A stretch of 48,918 bases of DNA, taken from contig JAGQOH010000022.1 of NCBI GenBank assembly GCA_020427635.1, positions 1-48,918 on the forward strand, written 5' to 3'. Shown here piece after piece: positions 36,013 to 44,670 of the stretch. A program made the translations under genes and the position numbers. A model generated the notes under the pieces. It was given only the letters and a program-made list of their open reading frames with translations. It was not told where the DNA came from and did no database searches. Within the stretch, counting starts at the first letter, position 1. Every line of letters begins with the position of its first letter. Source of the DNA: Phycisphaerales bacterium. GTDB lineage: Bacteria; Planctomycetota; Phycisphaerae; Phycisphaerales; UBA1924.

Positions 36013-36477
36013 CTACAGGATTTCGACCACCTCAAAGCGGATTTCTCCACGCGGGGCGTCCACCCGGATCGTCTCGCCCACGCGAGCCTTGAGCAGCGCT
36101 TCGCCCATGGGACTCGACGCGGTCACCTCCGTCACGTCATCACCTCGCCCGCCGGTCGCCTCGCCCACAAGTGTGAACACTTCGACGTCGCCATACTTCA
36201 GGTCGCGCAGCCTGACCGTCGCACCGACAAAAACAACATCCGTCGGCACCTGCGACTGATCCACCACCTGCGCAGTCGCCAGACGCTCCTCAATCCGCCG
36301 AATCTCCGCCTCGTTCATGCCCTGGTCTTCACGGGCGGCGTGATACTCCGCATTCTCGCGCAGATCACCAAGGGCGCGCGCCTCTTCAATGCGGTTGGTG
36401 ATCACCGGGCGCTTGTCCTTCAGGGTTTGCAGCTTTGCCTGCAATTGCACTTTCTCATCCGCGGTAATGAATTCCAT
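36013..36477 (-). CDS. greA: transcription elongation factor GreA
   Basis: A 154-residue GreA that rescues backtracked RNA polymerase by stimulating transcript cleavage. The N-terminal coiled coil carries the acidic tip [17 protein letters not shown] (Asp and Glu of the catalytic loop). The C-terminal FKBP-like domain includes [20 protein letters not shown] and [17 protein letters not shown]. The ATG at 36477 has GGAAGGA 8 bases upstream. It is separated from the dcw-like genes by a terminator at 36501-36538, so it has its own promoter, probably overlapping that terminator region. Confidence 0.95.
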   Translation of the reverse strand: MEFITADEKVQLQAKLQTLKDKRPVITNRIEEARALGDLRENAEYHAAREDQGMNEAEIRRIEERLATAQVVDQSQVPTDVVFVGATVRLRDLKYGDVEVFTLVGEATGGRGDDVTEVTASSPMGEALLKARVGETIRVDAPRGEIRFEVVEIL

Positions 36478-36500
36478 GACAAGCGTCCTTCCACCCCAGC

Positions 36501-36538
36501 AAAAACAATTCGCGGGCCTCGACGGAAGTGGGGCCCGC
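36501..36538 (-). terminator. Rho-independent terminator after the dcw-like operon
   Basis: On the minus strand a 7-bp stem GCGGGCC/GGCCCGC (13-base loop) is followed by GAATTGTTTTT. It lies just after the membrane-protein stop at 36556 and before greA. Confidence 0.75.
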
Positions 36539-36555
36539 AGCGCCAACTGTAGCGG

Positions 36556-37374
36556 TCAACGCCCGCCGAGCAAGCTTGGCGACTGAGTCGCTTCGTCATG
36601 CGGGCTGAATCTGGCCACCAGCCCGCTGACCACAAGCAGCAGGCTCCCGATGCCCACGGGAACGATGCTCGCAAGCCAGCCTTGTCGCGTCATCACCGGA
36701 AAATACCCCTCGGGCGCGAGGGCCAGCGCCCACGGAGCCGAAAGTGGGGAGGCCAGGTCCACCAGGCTCGGCGCCCAATGTCCCGCCTGCATCGCAAGCA
36801 CACGAAATGCCGGCGGCGCGATGCACAGGACCAACAGCACGATGATCGCCAAGAGGCGCGACGCGTGCACGCCGCCGCGCTGCGTCTGCTGCACCGTGAT
36901 CGCGATGACGCCCGCCGCAACCATCCCCCAACCCGTTACGAGCAGCAAGAGCCCGACAGTCACTGTCCAGGGCCAACCGGTCAGCATGCTCAAAGGCCAC
37001 ACAATGGCATGGACGGGCAGCAACACCACCGCCAAATCGAGCAGTGCCGATGTCGTGGGCAATGCAGGCTTCGCTTGGCACAAACGCAGCGCAGGCCACA
37101 GCAGCATGATGCCCACCAGGGCGAGCGTCAGCATCGACAACCCACCGAAAACAAACTGACTCGTGCGCGGGTAGCCAAGCGCCCGCACCGAAAACACCGT
37201 CAGTACCGCTGCGACCAGCAGATACACCGCCCAAAGCAAGGCAAACACGCGCGGCTCACCCTTTCGGTGCGCCCACGGATCCTGCGTACCGGCGACGCGC
37301 AGTTCCGGCACAAAGGTCATGGGCCCCAGCGCAACCCCGTGGCGCTCGCCCTTGTCCGCGTCCGCATTCGTCAT
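36556..37374 (-). CDS. six-helix membrane protein, unknown, at end of dcw-like cluster
   Basis: A 272-residue protein with about six hydrophobic segments, for example VFALLWAVYLLVAAVLTVFS, FVFGGLSMLTLALVGIMLLW and ASIVPVGIGSLLLVVSGLVA. It starts at ATG 37374, 4 bp after the FtsQ-like gene. It occupies the place where ftsA and ftsZ normally follow ftsQ. No division-protein motif is visible, so its role is open; co-transcription suggests an envelope function. Confidence 0.75.
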   Translation of the reverse strand: MTNADADKGERHGVALGPMTFVPELRVAGTQDPWAHRKGEPRVFALLWAVYLLVAAVLTVFSVRALGYPRTSQFVFGGLSMLTLALVGIMLLWPALRLCQAKPALPTTSALLDLAVVLLPVHAIVWPLSMLTGWPWTVTVGLLLLVTGWGMVAAGVIAITVQQTQRGGVHASRLLAIIVLLVLCIAPPAFRVLAMQAGHWAPSLVDLASPLSAPWALALAPEGYFPVMTRQGWLASIVPVGIGSLLLVVSGLVARFSPHDEATQSPSLLGGR

Positions 37375-37378
37375 GGCT

Positions 37379-38356
37379 TCACCTGCGCGACGCTGTTGTT
37401 GTCGCGCTGGCCGACTGATCGATCTCGATCACAGGCAGATGCAAGTTGATCGGCGCGCCGGGACGGTCCAAGCGGACCGTGCCCGAGAGCACCAACGCCA
37501 AGTGTTCGAGTTTGCGCGCTGTCGGCACTTCGCCCATCGCGGGCGCCGAAGGCGGTGCGCCCCACACGAGCGTTGCGCCCCGTTGGGTCACCAGGCGCAA
37601 CTCGTTCGAGCCCGAGCCCAAGCAGTTCGACAGGTCGACCGCCCGGATCTGGCTCGCAACCGACGACTTGGTCGCAATCGTCTTGAGCAACTCGATCGCC
37701 ATTTGCACATCGCCGCCCACCCATGCTTCACCGTAGGCAATCGCCCCCTCGCGTTCCGGTGGGCCCGACCAGGGATGCTCGATTCGATACAGCTTGGCTC
37801 CGGGCTTCCCGCCGATGGGCAGGCACAGGGGGGCCCCATCCTGGTCGACGAGGTACTCCGCCGACCCATGCACAACCACCGCCGCAGGCGTTCGCCACGC
37901 GCCGCGCACCTGAATGACCCCGCCCGGACGTCTCCGCACGATGGGCGAGCCCCGGAACCAGCCTGAGGCCTCCAGAGCCGCCCGTGCCCGCTCGAGCGAG
38001 CCCCGATCAAAGGGGTCGACTGTGACCGCCCCAAGGACCCGTTGCTCGAGGTCCGCCCGGACCGCCGGCGCGATGCCCTGAGCCGCGGCATTGGACGCGG
38101 GCCACACGAACACCACCTTAATCGGGTCCGCCTGTTGGGCCGCCACCGCATGCTTGAGGGGCGTCAGTCCCGTCATCCAGCCGATGGCGATCGCCAGCAC
38201 CGTGGCGGCAATGATCAGCCGTGTCGCATTCGACATCGCGGCCCCGAGCCCAAGCGAGACGCCATCCCAAGCTCGACCAAGCGCTTCGCCCAGCCTGCCG
38301 GGTTCGTCCTCGTAGACCGCCGCCGCCTTCTTCTTTGATGAACCAGCCTTTGCCAT
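37379..38356 (-). CDS. divergent FtsQ/DivIB-like cell division protein
   Basis: A 325-residue protein with a cytoplasmic basic/Ala-rich start and one membrane helix (LIIAATVLAIAIGWM, about residues 45-60). A periplasmic part follows. GWFRGSPIVRRRPGGVIQV and then TPAAVVVHGSAEYLVDQDGA match the FtsQ pattern of strand-turn followed by an LVD-x-G motif. The sequence is low in identity, but position after murC-murB-ddl is the classic ftsQ place. In divisome biology FtsQ links FtsK to FtsB/L/W. Identity as FtsQ is inferred from context and pattern. The ATG at 38356 opens the cytoplasmic tail. Confidence 0.72.
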   Translation of the reverse strand: MAKAGSSKKKAAAVYEDEPGRLGEALGRAWDGVSLGLGAAMSNATRLIIAATVLAIAIGWMTGLTPLKHAVAAQQADPIKVVFVWPASNAAAQGIAPAVRADLEQRVLGAVTVDPFDRGSLERARAALEASGWFRGSPIVRRRPGGVIQVRGAWRTPAAVVVHGSAEYLVDQDGAPLCLPIGGKPGAKLYRIEHPWSGPPEREGAIAYGEAWVGGDVQMAIELLKTIATKSSVASQIRAVDLSNCLGSGSNELRLVTQRGATLVWGAPPSAPAMGEVPTARKLEHLALVLSGTVRLDRPGAPINLHLPVIEIDQSASATTTASRR

Positions 38357-38416
38357 CGCCTCTTTCGTCGGCGATCGGAGGCTCGGGCGCTGAACCGTGC
38401 GCCAACGTCCGGCGCG

Positions 38417-39436
38417 TTACCCGGCAGCTGCAACTGCCTTGGGGCGCCCGAAGATGCCTCGTGGCGCGTCGCGCAAGGCCGCCTCCACAAGCGATTCACA
38501 CAGCTCCGTCATCTCCAAACCGATCGACCGGGCCGCCATCGGAAACAGCGAATGGCTCGTGAAGCCCGGCATCGTGTTGATCTCCAGGAAGGTCGCCACC
38601 TCTGCATTGGGATCCAGCACGAAGTCCGCGCGCGCCAGATGCCGAATCCCTATCCGCTTCGCCAGTGCCTCCGTGAACCGTGCAAGCACGCCGGTCAGTC
38701 CTTCACCCAACTGCGGCCCAACCTCATAGCGCGTGTCCTCGCGCACATACTTCGCGTCATAGTCGTACAGCCCGCCCGCAGGCACGATTCGAATGATTGG
38801 GATCGCGCGGAGGCCATGCCCGCGATCGACAATGCCAACGGTCAGTTCATCACCCGCCGCGAATGGCTCCGCCATCGTTGGGCGCGAGCGCGCGCGCAAC
38901 TCCGCAAGCGCCGTGTTCCACTGCGCCTCGTTCTTGCAAACATGCAGTCCAATCGTGGAGCCTTCAAAAGTCGGCTTGACGACGAAAGGAAACTCCATGG
39001 GCATCGCATCGTCGGCCGGGTCAACCGTGCGCGAGACCGAAACCTGAATCGGCGCTCGCGCGAAGGCAGGGTCCTGCAGCAGCTGCTGTGCCATGTCCTT
39101 TGTGGCGATCTTGTCGATCGCCAGGCGCGACGCTTGCACGCCCGCACCGACATATGGCACGCCCACCTGGTCCATCGCCCGTTGCAACGGGCCGCCCTCG
39201 CCGAACCGCCCGTGCAACACAGGGAAAATCACCTTGGGCTGCGTGCGCTCAACCATGTCCCGCAGCTCGGCGGCGTCTGGCGCATCAACGGTTTCGAGTT
39301 CGGCTGTGCAGCGGTTGCCAGCATTGAGGGCCTCGGCAATTGCTCGAGAGGACTTCAAGGAGACCGGACGCTCAGCGTCGGGGCCACCCCCCAGCACCAA
39401 CACATGTGTGTCCTGTCGATCCGTCAGTCGGGCCAT
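38417..39436 (-). CDS. ddl: D-alanine--D-alanine ligase
   Basis: A 339-residue ATP-grasp ligase making D-Ala-D-Ala for the peptidoglycan stem. Motifs are LVLGGGPDAERPVSLKSS, PVLHGRFGEGGPLQ, PFVVKPTFEGSTIGL and FLEINTMPGFTSHSLFPMAA. The loop DAKYVREDTRY is characteristic of Ddl. It lies between murB and the ftsQ-like gene on the same strand, in standard dcw order. Confidence 0.95.
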   Translation of the reverse strand: MARLTDRQDTHVLVLGGGPDAERPVSLKSSRAIAEALNAGNRCTAELETVDAPDAAELRDMVERTQPKVIFPVLHGRFGEGGPLQRAMDQVGVPYVGAGVQASRLAIDKIATKDMAQQLLQDPAFARAPIQVSVSRTVDPADDAMPMEFPFVVKPTFEGSTIGLHVCKNEAQWNTALAELRARSRPTMAEPFAAGDELTVGIVDRGHGLRAIPIIRIVPAGGLYDYDAKYVREDTRYEVGPQLGEGLTGVLARFTEALAKRIGIRHLARADFVLDPNAEVATFLEINTMPGFTSHSLFPMAARSIGLEMTELCESLVEAALRDAPRGIFGRPKAVAAAG

Positions 39437-39513
39437 GGTGCAATCCTTGCACGTCCCAGGAGGCGTTCCACATCGGCTGCCCGCCGACGCTCTAGCCTAC
39501 CACGATCGGCTAT

Positions 39514-40482
39514 TCACCCGCGCCGACGCCACACCCGCACCTCGGCCTCCAGGCGCACCCCGTGCTCACGGTACACCCGTCTCTGGACCTCTTCCATGAG
39601 CTGCAGGATGTCGCGAGCGGTGCATCCCGGCCCCGCCACGATGAAATTGGCATGCCGATCGGACACCGTTGCGCCGCCCACCGTCAGCCCCTTACACCCT
39701 GCCAAATCGATCAGCCGACCCGCAGACACGCGCCCGGCTCCAGGCGTCTCTGGATTGCGAAAAACGCACCCCGCCGAGTGCTCCGCCAAGGGCTGGGTGT
39801 CCTTTTTGTAGGCCATGACGTCCAGCAACTTCTGGCGCAAAGCCGGCTGGTCACGCCGGTCCAGCCGCGTGAGCTTGAACTCAACGGCGGTCACGATCAG
39901 GTGGTCGAGCCCGCTTTGGCGGTAGTCAAAGCACACCTCTGAGGCCGGGATAGTCAGCGCTGCGCCGCTTGAGGTCACCGCATGGACCTGATGCACAACA
40001 TCCGCCATGCACCCAAAGCTGCCCCCGGCGTTCATCACCGCAGCGCCGCCCACGCTTGCTGGGATTCCGCCCAGCACCTCGAGCCCCGCCAATGATTCGC
40101 GCACAGCCCATGTGATCAACTGAGCCAACGCCATCCCCGCCCCCGCGCGCACGATCACGGTATCGCCCGGCGCGCCGCCATCGCGCAGCACGCGTACATC
40201 GCTCAATCGCTTGAGCGAGACCACGACGCCGTCCACACCATCATCATCAACGAGCAGATTCGCGCCATCGCCCAACACGCGCACATGATGCCCGGCAAAG
40301 GCAAGCAGCACATCGCGCAACGTCGCCTCATCGGGCGGCTCCGCGTATCGGTCCGCTTTCCCCCCAACGCCGAACCATGTCGGAATCGGTGCGTGAAACT
40401 GCACCAAGTCATACAAGGACGCGGGTTCGCGCGGCCCTGGCGAGACGGATGGCGTCGATGCTGTCGTGGGCAATGTGGTCAT
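39514..40482 (-). CDS. murB: UDP-N-acetylenolpyruvoylglucosamine reductase
   Basis: A 322-residue FAD enzyme that reduces UDP-GlcNAc-enolpyruvate to UDP-MurNAc with NADPH. FAD-site motifs GVGGKADRYAEP, GDGANLLVDDDGVDGVV and GIPASVGGAAVMNAGGSFG are clear. The C-terminal SAGCVFRNP is the proton-donor segment, with Cys in place of the E. coli Ser as in many type II MurB. It ends with AGRLIDLAGCKGLTVGGATV and HANFIVA. The ATG at 40482, 28 bp after the murC stop, is preferred to an in-frame TTG that would overlap murC. Confidence 0.95.
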   Translation of the reverse strand: MTTLPTTASTPSVSPGPREPASLYDLVQFHAPIPTWFGVGGKADRYAEPPDEATLRDVLLAFAGHHVRVLGDGANLLVDDDGVDGVVVSLKRLSDVRVLRDGGAPGDTVIVRAGAGMALAQLITWAVRESLAGLEVLGGIPASVGGAAVMNAGGSFGCMADVVHQVHAVTSSGAALTIPASEVCFDYRQSGLDHLIVTAVEFKLTRLDRRDQPALRQKLLDVMAYKKDTQPLAEHSAGCVFRNPETPGAGRVSAGRLIDLAGCKGLTVGGATVSDRHANFIVAGPGCTARDILQLMEEVQRRVYREHGVRLEAEVRVWRRRG

Positions 40483-40510
40483 GGGCAAGCAGACGTCCTG
40501 AGCCTCTCTC

Positions 40511-42037
40511 TTACACCGCGACAGCGTGCTGGGTTCCAACAGGCGAGCCGCTTTTCACCAATCCGTGCGCAACTTTCCACACCGGGCCTGCCCCCATCAC
40601 GACCACAACATCCTTCGCGCGGCAAATGTCCACAAGCTGCTCGACAATCGCATCGAACGGGTACACATGCATCGCCTTCACACGGCGCTGGCGCAGCCGA
40701 TCCACCAAGTCCGCCGCCGAAACCTTCGTCCGTTCGTTTTCCGAATCGCGCACAAAATAGATATGTGGCACGATCACTACGTCAGCATGCGCAAAGGATT
40801 GCGCAAATTCTTCCAGAAGATGCCGCGTGCGCGAATGCTGGTGCGGCTGAAAAACGCAGATCAACCGCCCGCCATCCTGTACCTCGGCTTCGCGCAGCGC
40901 CCGCAACGTCGTTTCAACCTCCGTGGGATGGTGCCCGTAGTCATCAAAGACGCGCGCTACGCCGCCGCCGGTCGCCAACTCGCCCACGAATTGCAGCCGC
41001 CTGTCGAGCCCCTGGAAGTCTCCCAACGCCTTCGCCGCAGCGTCGGGCTCGGCGCCAAGCCAAAGCGCCAGGACGAATGCCGTCGCCGCGTTCATCGCCA
41101 TGTGTTCGCCGGGCAGTTGCATGGCCCATGCGCCAAGCAACGTGCCGTTTGACACCGTCACGCGCCGCTCCTGGCGGTGATACGTCACGTAGTAATCCGC
41201 GGCGGGGTTGAACCCGATCGTGCGCACCTCGCACTCAAGGCCCGCGCTGATTTCCCGCCGATGTGCGCCATCGTGAGCGATGAGCAACTTGCCGCCCGCG
41301 GCGGCGGGCGCGACCCGGTGCGCAAACTGTGCAAACGCATCGACCACCGCATCAAGCGATCCATAGATGTCCAGATGGTCCGCCTCAACACTCGTGATCA
41401 CGCCGATCGTCGGCGCGAAGTTCAGGAACGATCGGTTGTACTCACACGCCTCCGCCACCAGGATGCCGGGCTTCCCAGCAAGCGCCCCAGTCGGAATCTT
41501 GTGCGCCCCCATCCGAAAACCCGTCGGATGCGCTGCGCCGGGGTCCAGCTGCGCGCACGTCGCACCCACGATCACCGTCGGATCCAATCCACATTCGCGC
41601 AGCACATGCCCCAGCATCGCGCTCGTCGTCGACTTGCCATGCGTGCCCGCAATCGCAAGGCCCGTCGTGCCACGCATCGCCAGCCCCAAGGCCTCGGCAT
41701 ACGTCAGCACGGGCAAACCGCCCTCCACCGCGCTCATCAGCTCAACATGCTCGGGCTTGATCGCCGCCGACGCGATCACGAGTTCCGTATCACCTGGCAC
41801 GGGTTGCGCCTGGTCAAACGTGATCGACCAATCCGGGTGCTCCTCGTGCAACGCCTCCGTCACCGGGCTCTCGCTCGCGTCCGACCCGCTGATGCGCGCA
41901 CCGCGCATCGCAAGCATCCGGGCCAGCCCCGACATCCCACATCCGCCAATGCCTATGAAGTGGCAACGCCGACCCGTCACATCGAGTCGGCCCCGCGCGT
42001 CAAGCCACGCGCCCAGCGCATCCTGCGTCAACATCAT
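40511..42037 (-). CDS. murC: UDP-N-acetylmuramate--L-alanine ligase
   Basis: A 508-residue Mur ligase adding L-Ala to UDP-MurNAc. The Rossmann start HFIGIGGCGMSGLARML, P-loop GTHGKSTTSAMLGHVL, EACEYNRSFLNFAP and DDYGHHPTEVETTL are all present; the end has VVVMGAGPVWKVA. The ATG at 42037 has AAGGAT 8 bases upstream, whereas the open frame also starts at a GTG six codons earlier. It is the first gene of the dcw-like operon and is divergent from a Nudix gene, 85 bp away. Confidence 0.96.
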   Translation of the reverse strand: MMLTQDALGAWLDARGRLDVTGRRCHFIGIGGCGMSGLARMLAMRGARISGSDASESPVTEALHEEHPDWSITFDQAQPVPGDTELVIASAAIKPEHVELMSAVEGGLPVLTYAEALGLAMRGTTGLAIAGTHGKSTTSAMLGHVLRECGLDPTVIVGATCAQLDPGAAHPTGFRMGAHKIPTGALAGKPGILVAEACEYNRSFLNFAPTIGVITSVEADHLDIYGSLDAVVDAFAQFAHRVAPAAAGGKLLIAHDGAHRREISAGLECEVRTIGFNPAADYYVTYHRQERRVTVSNGTLLGAWAMQLPGEHMAMNAATAFVLALWLGAEPDAAAKALGDFQGLDRRLQFVGELATGGGVARVFDDYGHHPTEVETTLRALREAEVQDGGRLICVFQPHQHSRTRHLLEEFAQSFAHADVVIVPHIYFVRDSENERTKVSAADLVDRLRQRRVKAMHVYPFDAIVEQLVDICRAKDVVVVMGAGPVWKVAHGLVKSGSPVGTQHAVAV

Positions 42038-42122
42038 CGCTGCGATCCTTCGCACTCAGGTTGTTCGTCTCGCCAAGCATACCCGCGCGCCACCGCCCAG
42101 CACCGGCTATTCTCGTCCGTCC

Positions 42123-42701
42123 ATGCAACAAAACAGCCTCGGCGCCAACCCCACATTTCCCTACAAAATCGCCTGCCTTTGCGAGCTGCGCGATCACGCC
42201 GGGCGCTATCTCCTCATTCATCGGAAAAAGCACCCCAACAAGGACCTCTATTCGCCCATTGGTGGCAAGCTCGAGACAGATCTGGGTGAATCCCCCGCCC
42301 AGTGCGCCCAGCGCGAAATCGCCGAAGAAGCTGGCCTCGACGTGCCCATCGCACGCCTGCACCTCGCGGGCATCATCTCCGAGCGCGGCTTCGCCTCCAC
42401 CCCCGCCACCGGGGGCCCACCCGTCTATGGTACAGGTGGCAGTGGCACCAACTGGCTCATCTTCTGGTACCGCCTGCTCGATCCCGTCGATCCCGCAGAC
42501 ATGCCCACCCATGAGATCGATGAAGGCAAGCTCGAATGGGTGCCGCGCGACCAGATCGACGCCCTCGATCTGCCCGAGACCGACCGCCTGGTCATCTGGC
42601 CCACGGTCCTCGCCCACGAAGGTGGCGGCTTCTTCACCCTCCACCTCGATTGCACAGGCGACACGGTGAAGTGGGAGTTGCAGGAAAGCGTGCGCCGCTA
42701 G
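42123..42701 (+). CDS. Nudix hydrolase
   Basis: A 192-residue Nudix protein. The box reads GGKLETDLGESPAQCAQREI followed by AEEAGLDV; the REIAEEAG half is canonical, but there are seven instead of five residues between the first Gly and the Glu, i.e. a two-residue insertion in the loop. The substrate, some nucleoside diphosphate derivative, cannot be read. The N-terminus has KIACLCELRDHAGRYLLIHR, typical of the first strand. The stop shares CTAG with the stop of the convergent surface-protein gene. Confidence 0.88.
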   Translation: MQQNSLGANPTFPYKIACLCELRDHAGRYLLIHRKKHPNKDLYSPIGGKLETDLGESPAQCAQREIAEEAGLDVPIARLHLAGIISERGFASTPATGGPPVYGTGGSGTNWLIFWYRLLDPVDPADMPTHEIDEGKLEWVPRDQIDALDLPETDRLVIWPTVLAHEGGGFFTLHLDCTGDTVKWELQESVRR

Positions 42702-43480
42702 CGACGCCGTCGCGTCGCGCAGACGCCCGCCAAACCCAACAAGCTCATGGCACCCGGCGACGGCAGTCCCACGTTCTGCAGGTAGATGTCATGCACGGTG
42801 TACGTTGTTCCCTCGATGTCCACGTCAAAGCTCTTCACAACCCATGCATAGCCTCGGCCCTGGGAGGCTTTGGCAAGCGGACGGTTTGTAATGTCACTCG
42901 TGATGTAGTCCCAAGTCTGCCAGTTCGAGCCTTCGTCGTTGAGATCACCCGCGATTGTCAACAAGGTGGCATCGCCCGGCTCCCTGATCACTGCAGCCAA
43001 ACGCCCACTCAGGAATCCACCGTCCAAGGTGATTCTGCCCACGAAGATCTGTCGGGTCTCCTCCGTGCCGTACCAGAAGTCCTTCGGTGCCTGAAATGAG
43101 TTGACAAACCCCAGCACATTCCACCCGCCGCGATACCCGTTCGCGTCAAACCCCGGGGAGCCAGTCCACTCAAATGGTTGGGCGACGTCGGTGCCGTCAT
43201 ATCCCGGCGCGGCCTCGACGGGGTCGCGATCAATCGTGAGGTAGCTATCAAACGCAAGGGACGGTGCCAATGCGATACCCGCTTGGTTGGGTTCGCCCAG
43301 GTTGCCGGCCGTTCCGAAGGGGTCCTGGTAGAGCACGCCACCGTTGAAGTTGAGGCCCGTGCCGACCAGTCCGCCGCCGACTGTGCCGTCAGAGGCATCC
43401 ACCGAGTTGATGGAAAAGAAAAAGGCATCTGCCGAGCCTGTGATACCTAGTACGAGCAAGAAGACCTTCGCAAGTTGCAT
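42698..43480 (-). CDS. secreted surface protein with C-terminal PGAM/RRRR sorting-like tail (third tandem paralog)
   Basis: A 260-residue protein with a signal peptide (MQLAKVFLLVLGITGSADAF) and a C-terminal anchor-like end: PSPGAMSLLGLAGVC, then ATRRRR. This has the PEP-CTERM-like layout of a short Pro motif, hydrophobic helix and Arg cluster. It shares blocks with the two upstream genes, such as NFNGGVLYQDPFGTAGN, EIFVGRITL-like QIFVGRITLDGG, AEPGDA-like REPGDA and PLAKASQGRGYAWVVK. It is diverged from them and perhaps the oldest copy. The ATG at 43480 has AAGGGAGAG upstream. Function is unknown. Confidence 0.8.
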   Translation of the reverse strand: MQLAKVFLLVLGITGSADAFFFSINSVDASDGTVGGGLVGTGLNFNGGVLYQDPFGTAGNLGEPNQAGIALAPSLAFDSYLTIDRDPVEAAPGYDGTDVAQPFEWTGSPGFDANGYRGGWNVLGFVNSFQAPKDFWYGTEETRQIFVGRITLDGGFLSGRLAAVIREPGDATLLTIAGDLNDEGSNWQTWDYITSDITNRPLAKASQGRGYAWVVKSFDVDIEGTTYTVHDIYLQNVGLPSPGAMSLLGLAGVCATRRRR

Positions 43481-43542
43481 AACCACTCTCCCTTCTCGCC
43501 CGCGATCTTACGTCGCGCACGCAAAGGCGAGAAGCCCCAACC

Positions 43543-43578
43543 TTCCAAAACCAACACCGCCCCGGTTTCCCAGGGCGG
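43543..43578 (-). terminator. possible terminator after the second surface-protein gene
   Basis: On the minus strand, a 6-bp CCGCCC/GGGCGG stem (43557-43562 with 43573-43578) is followed by TGTTGGTTTTGG. It is 45 bp past the 43623 stop. Confidence 0.45.
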
Positions 43579-43622
43579 CGTCAGAAGCTTATTCAGCTGT
43601 CAGTCGTATCCGATGACTCGGA

Positions 43623-44387
43623 TTAGCGACGACGGCGGATCGCAGCCAGGCCGGCCACGCCCAGGAGGCCCATGGCGCCCGGGGTCGGAACCGGCACGTT
43701 CTGCAGGTAGATGTCATGCACCAAACCCTGCGGGGTATCGGTGGTCTTGACAACCCACGCGTAGCCACGGCCTTGGCCGGCCTTGGCGAGCGGACGACCG
43801 GTGTTGTCGGTCGTGATGAAGTCCCAACCCGCGTCGTAAGCGCCGAAGTTCAGGTCGCCTTCGATCGTCGAGAAGTTGGCATCGCCGGGCTCAGCGAACG
43901 CCACCGCGAGGTGACCACTGAGTGAACCACCGTTGAGGGTGATGCGGCCGACGAAGATCTCCCAGGTCGCCTCGGGGCCGTTGCCGAAATCCTTGGTCGT
44001 CGCAAACGCGTTGACGAAGGGGCCGGAAACGAACCACGCGCCACGATAGCCACCACCGACGAAGCCGGGCGAGCCCGGAGCTTCGCCAGCCGCCGCGACG
44101 TCGCTGCCGTTGTAGGTCAGCGAAACCGGGCCGCTGTCAACGGTCAGGTAGGTGTCGTTGGCGAGCGACGGCGCCAGGGGCAGGAACGCAGCGTTCGGCT
44201 CACCGGTGTTGCCGGGGGTGCCGAAGCCGTCCTGGTACACCACACCGCCGTTGAAGTCGAGGCCCGTGCCGGGCAGGCCGCCCGCCACCAAGCCGTTCGA
44301 CGCGTCGACGGTACCGATCGAGAACGGCCCTGCAACGGCAGCGCCGGCGAGCGCCAAAACGGCGCCCAGGGAAACAATATTCTTCAT
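43623..44387 (-). CDS. secreted surface protein with C-terminal PGAM/RRRR sorting-like tail (second tandem paralog)
   Basis: A 254-residue protein, the same length as the next copy and nearly identical to it along most of the sequence. It has a signal peptide (MKNIVSLGAVLALAGAAVAG), a beta-rich body (FSIGTVDASNGLVAGGLPG, YRGAWFVSGPFVNAFATTKD, SGHLAVAFAEPGDANFSTIE), and end VPTPGAMGLLGVAGLAA plus IRRRR. Tail layout suggests membrane retention by an exosortase-like or other sorting system not seen in the window. The RBS GGAGAGG precedes the ATG at 44387. The leader is shared with the first copy. Confidence 0.85.
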   Translation of the reverse strand: MKNIVSLGAVLALAGAAVAGPFSIGTVDASNGLVAGGLPGTGLDFNGGVVYQDGFGTPGNTGEPNAAFLPLAPSLANDTYLTVDSGPVSLTYNGSDVAAAGEAPGSPGFVGGGYRGAWFVSGPFVNAFATTKDFGNGPEATWEIFVGRITLNGGSLSGHLAVAFAEPGDANFSTIEGDLNFGAYDAGWDFITTDNTGRPLAKAGQGRGYAWVVKTTDTPQGLVHDIYLQNVPVPTPGAMGLLGVAGLAAIRRRR

Positions 44388-44427
44388 TTTCCTCTCCAAT
44401 TCCTCAACTCTATGGTCGAGCAAAACC

Positions 44428-44443
44428 GGGGTACCCACACCCC
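44428..44443 (-). promoter_or_regulatory. conserved 5' leader hairpin, second paralog
   Basis: On the minus strand GGGGT-GTGGGT-ACCCC forms a 5-bp stem with a 6-base loop, 41 bases upstream of the start codon, inside the block shared with the first paralog. The stem is unchanged between copies while flanking bases vary. Confidence 0.45.
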
Positions 44444-44670
44444 CATTTTGACCAAGGAGTCAGTTTCCGAGGAACACACTACACGCGCTTTGCCCTCGGT
44501 ACAAGACACACCGAGCCCATTTCAGCGCAAAATATTTTCGGCGACCCAGGCCCTCAAGCCCGCGCACCAACCGCTGTAGTGTCGAAGCCTGGGCGACCGA
44601 TTGCTCGGCAGCCCAGGAAATGCGTTTTGGCTCGTCGGGTTCCCCCGACGGTCCATCCAGTCAGACGCGA

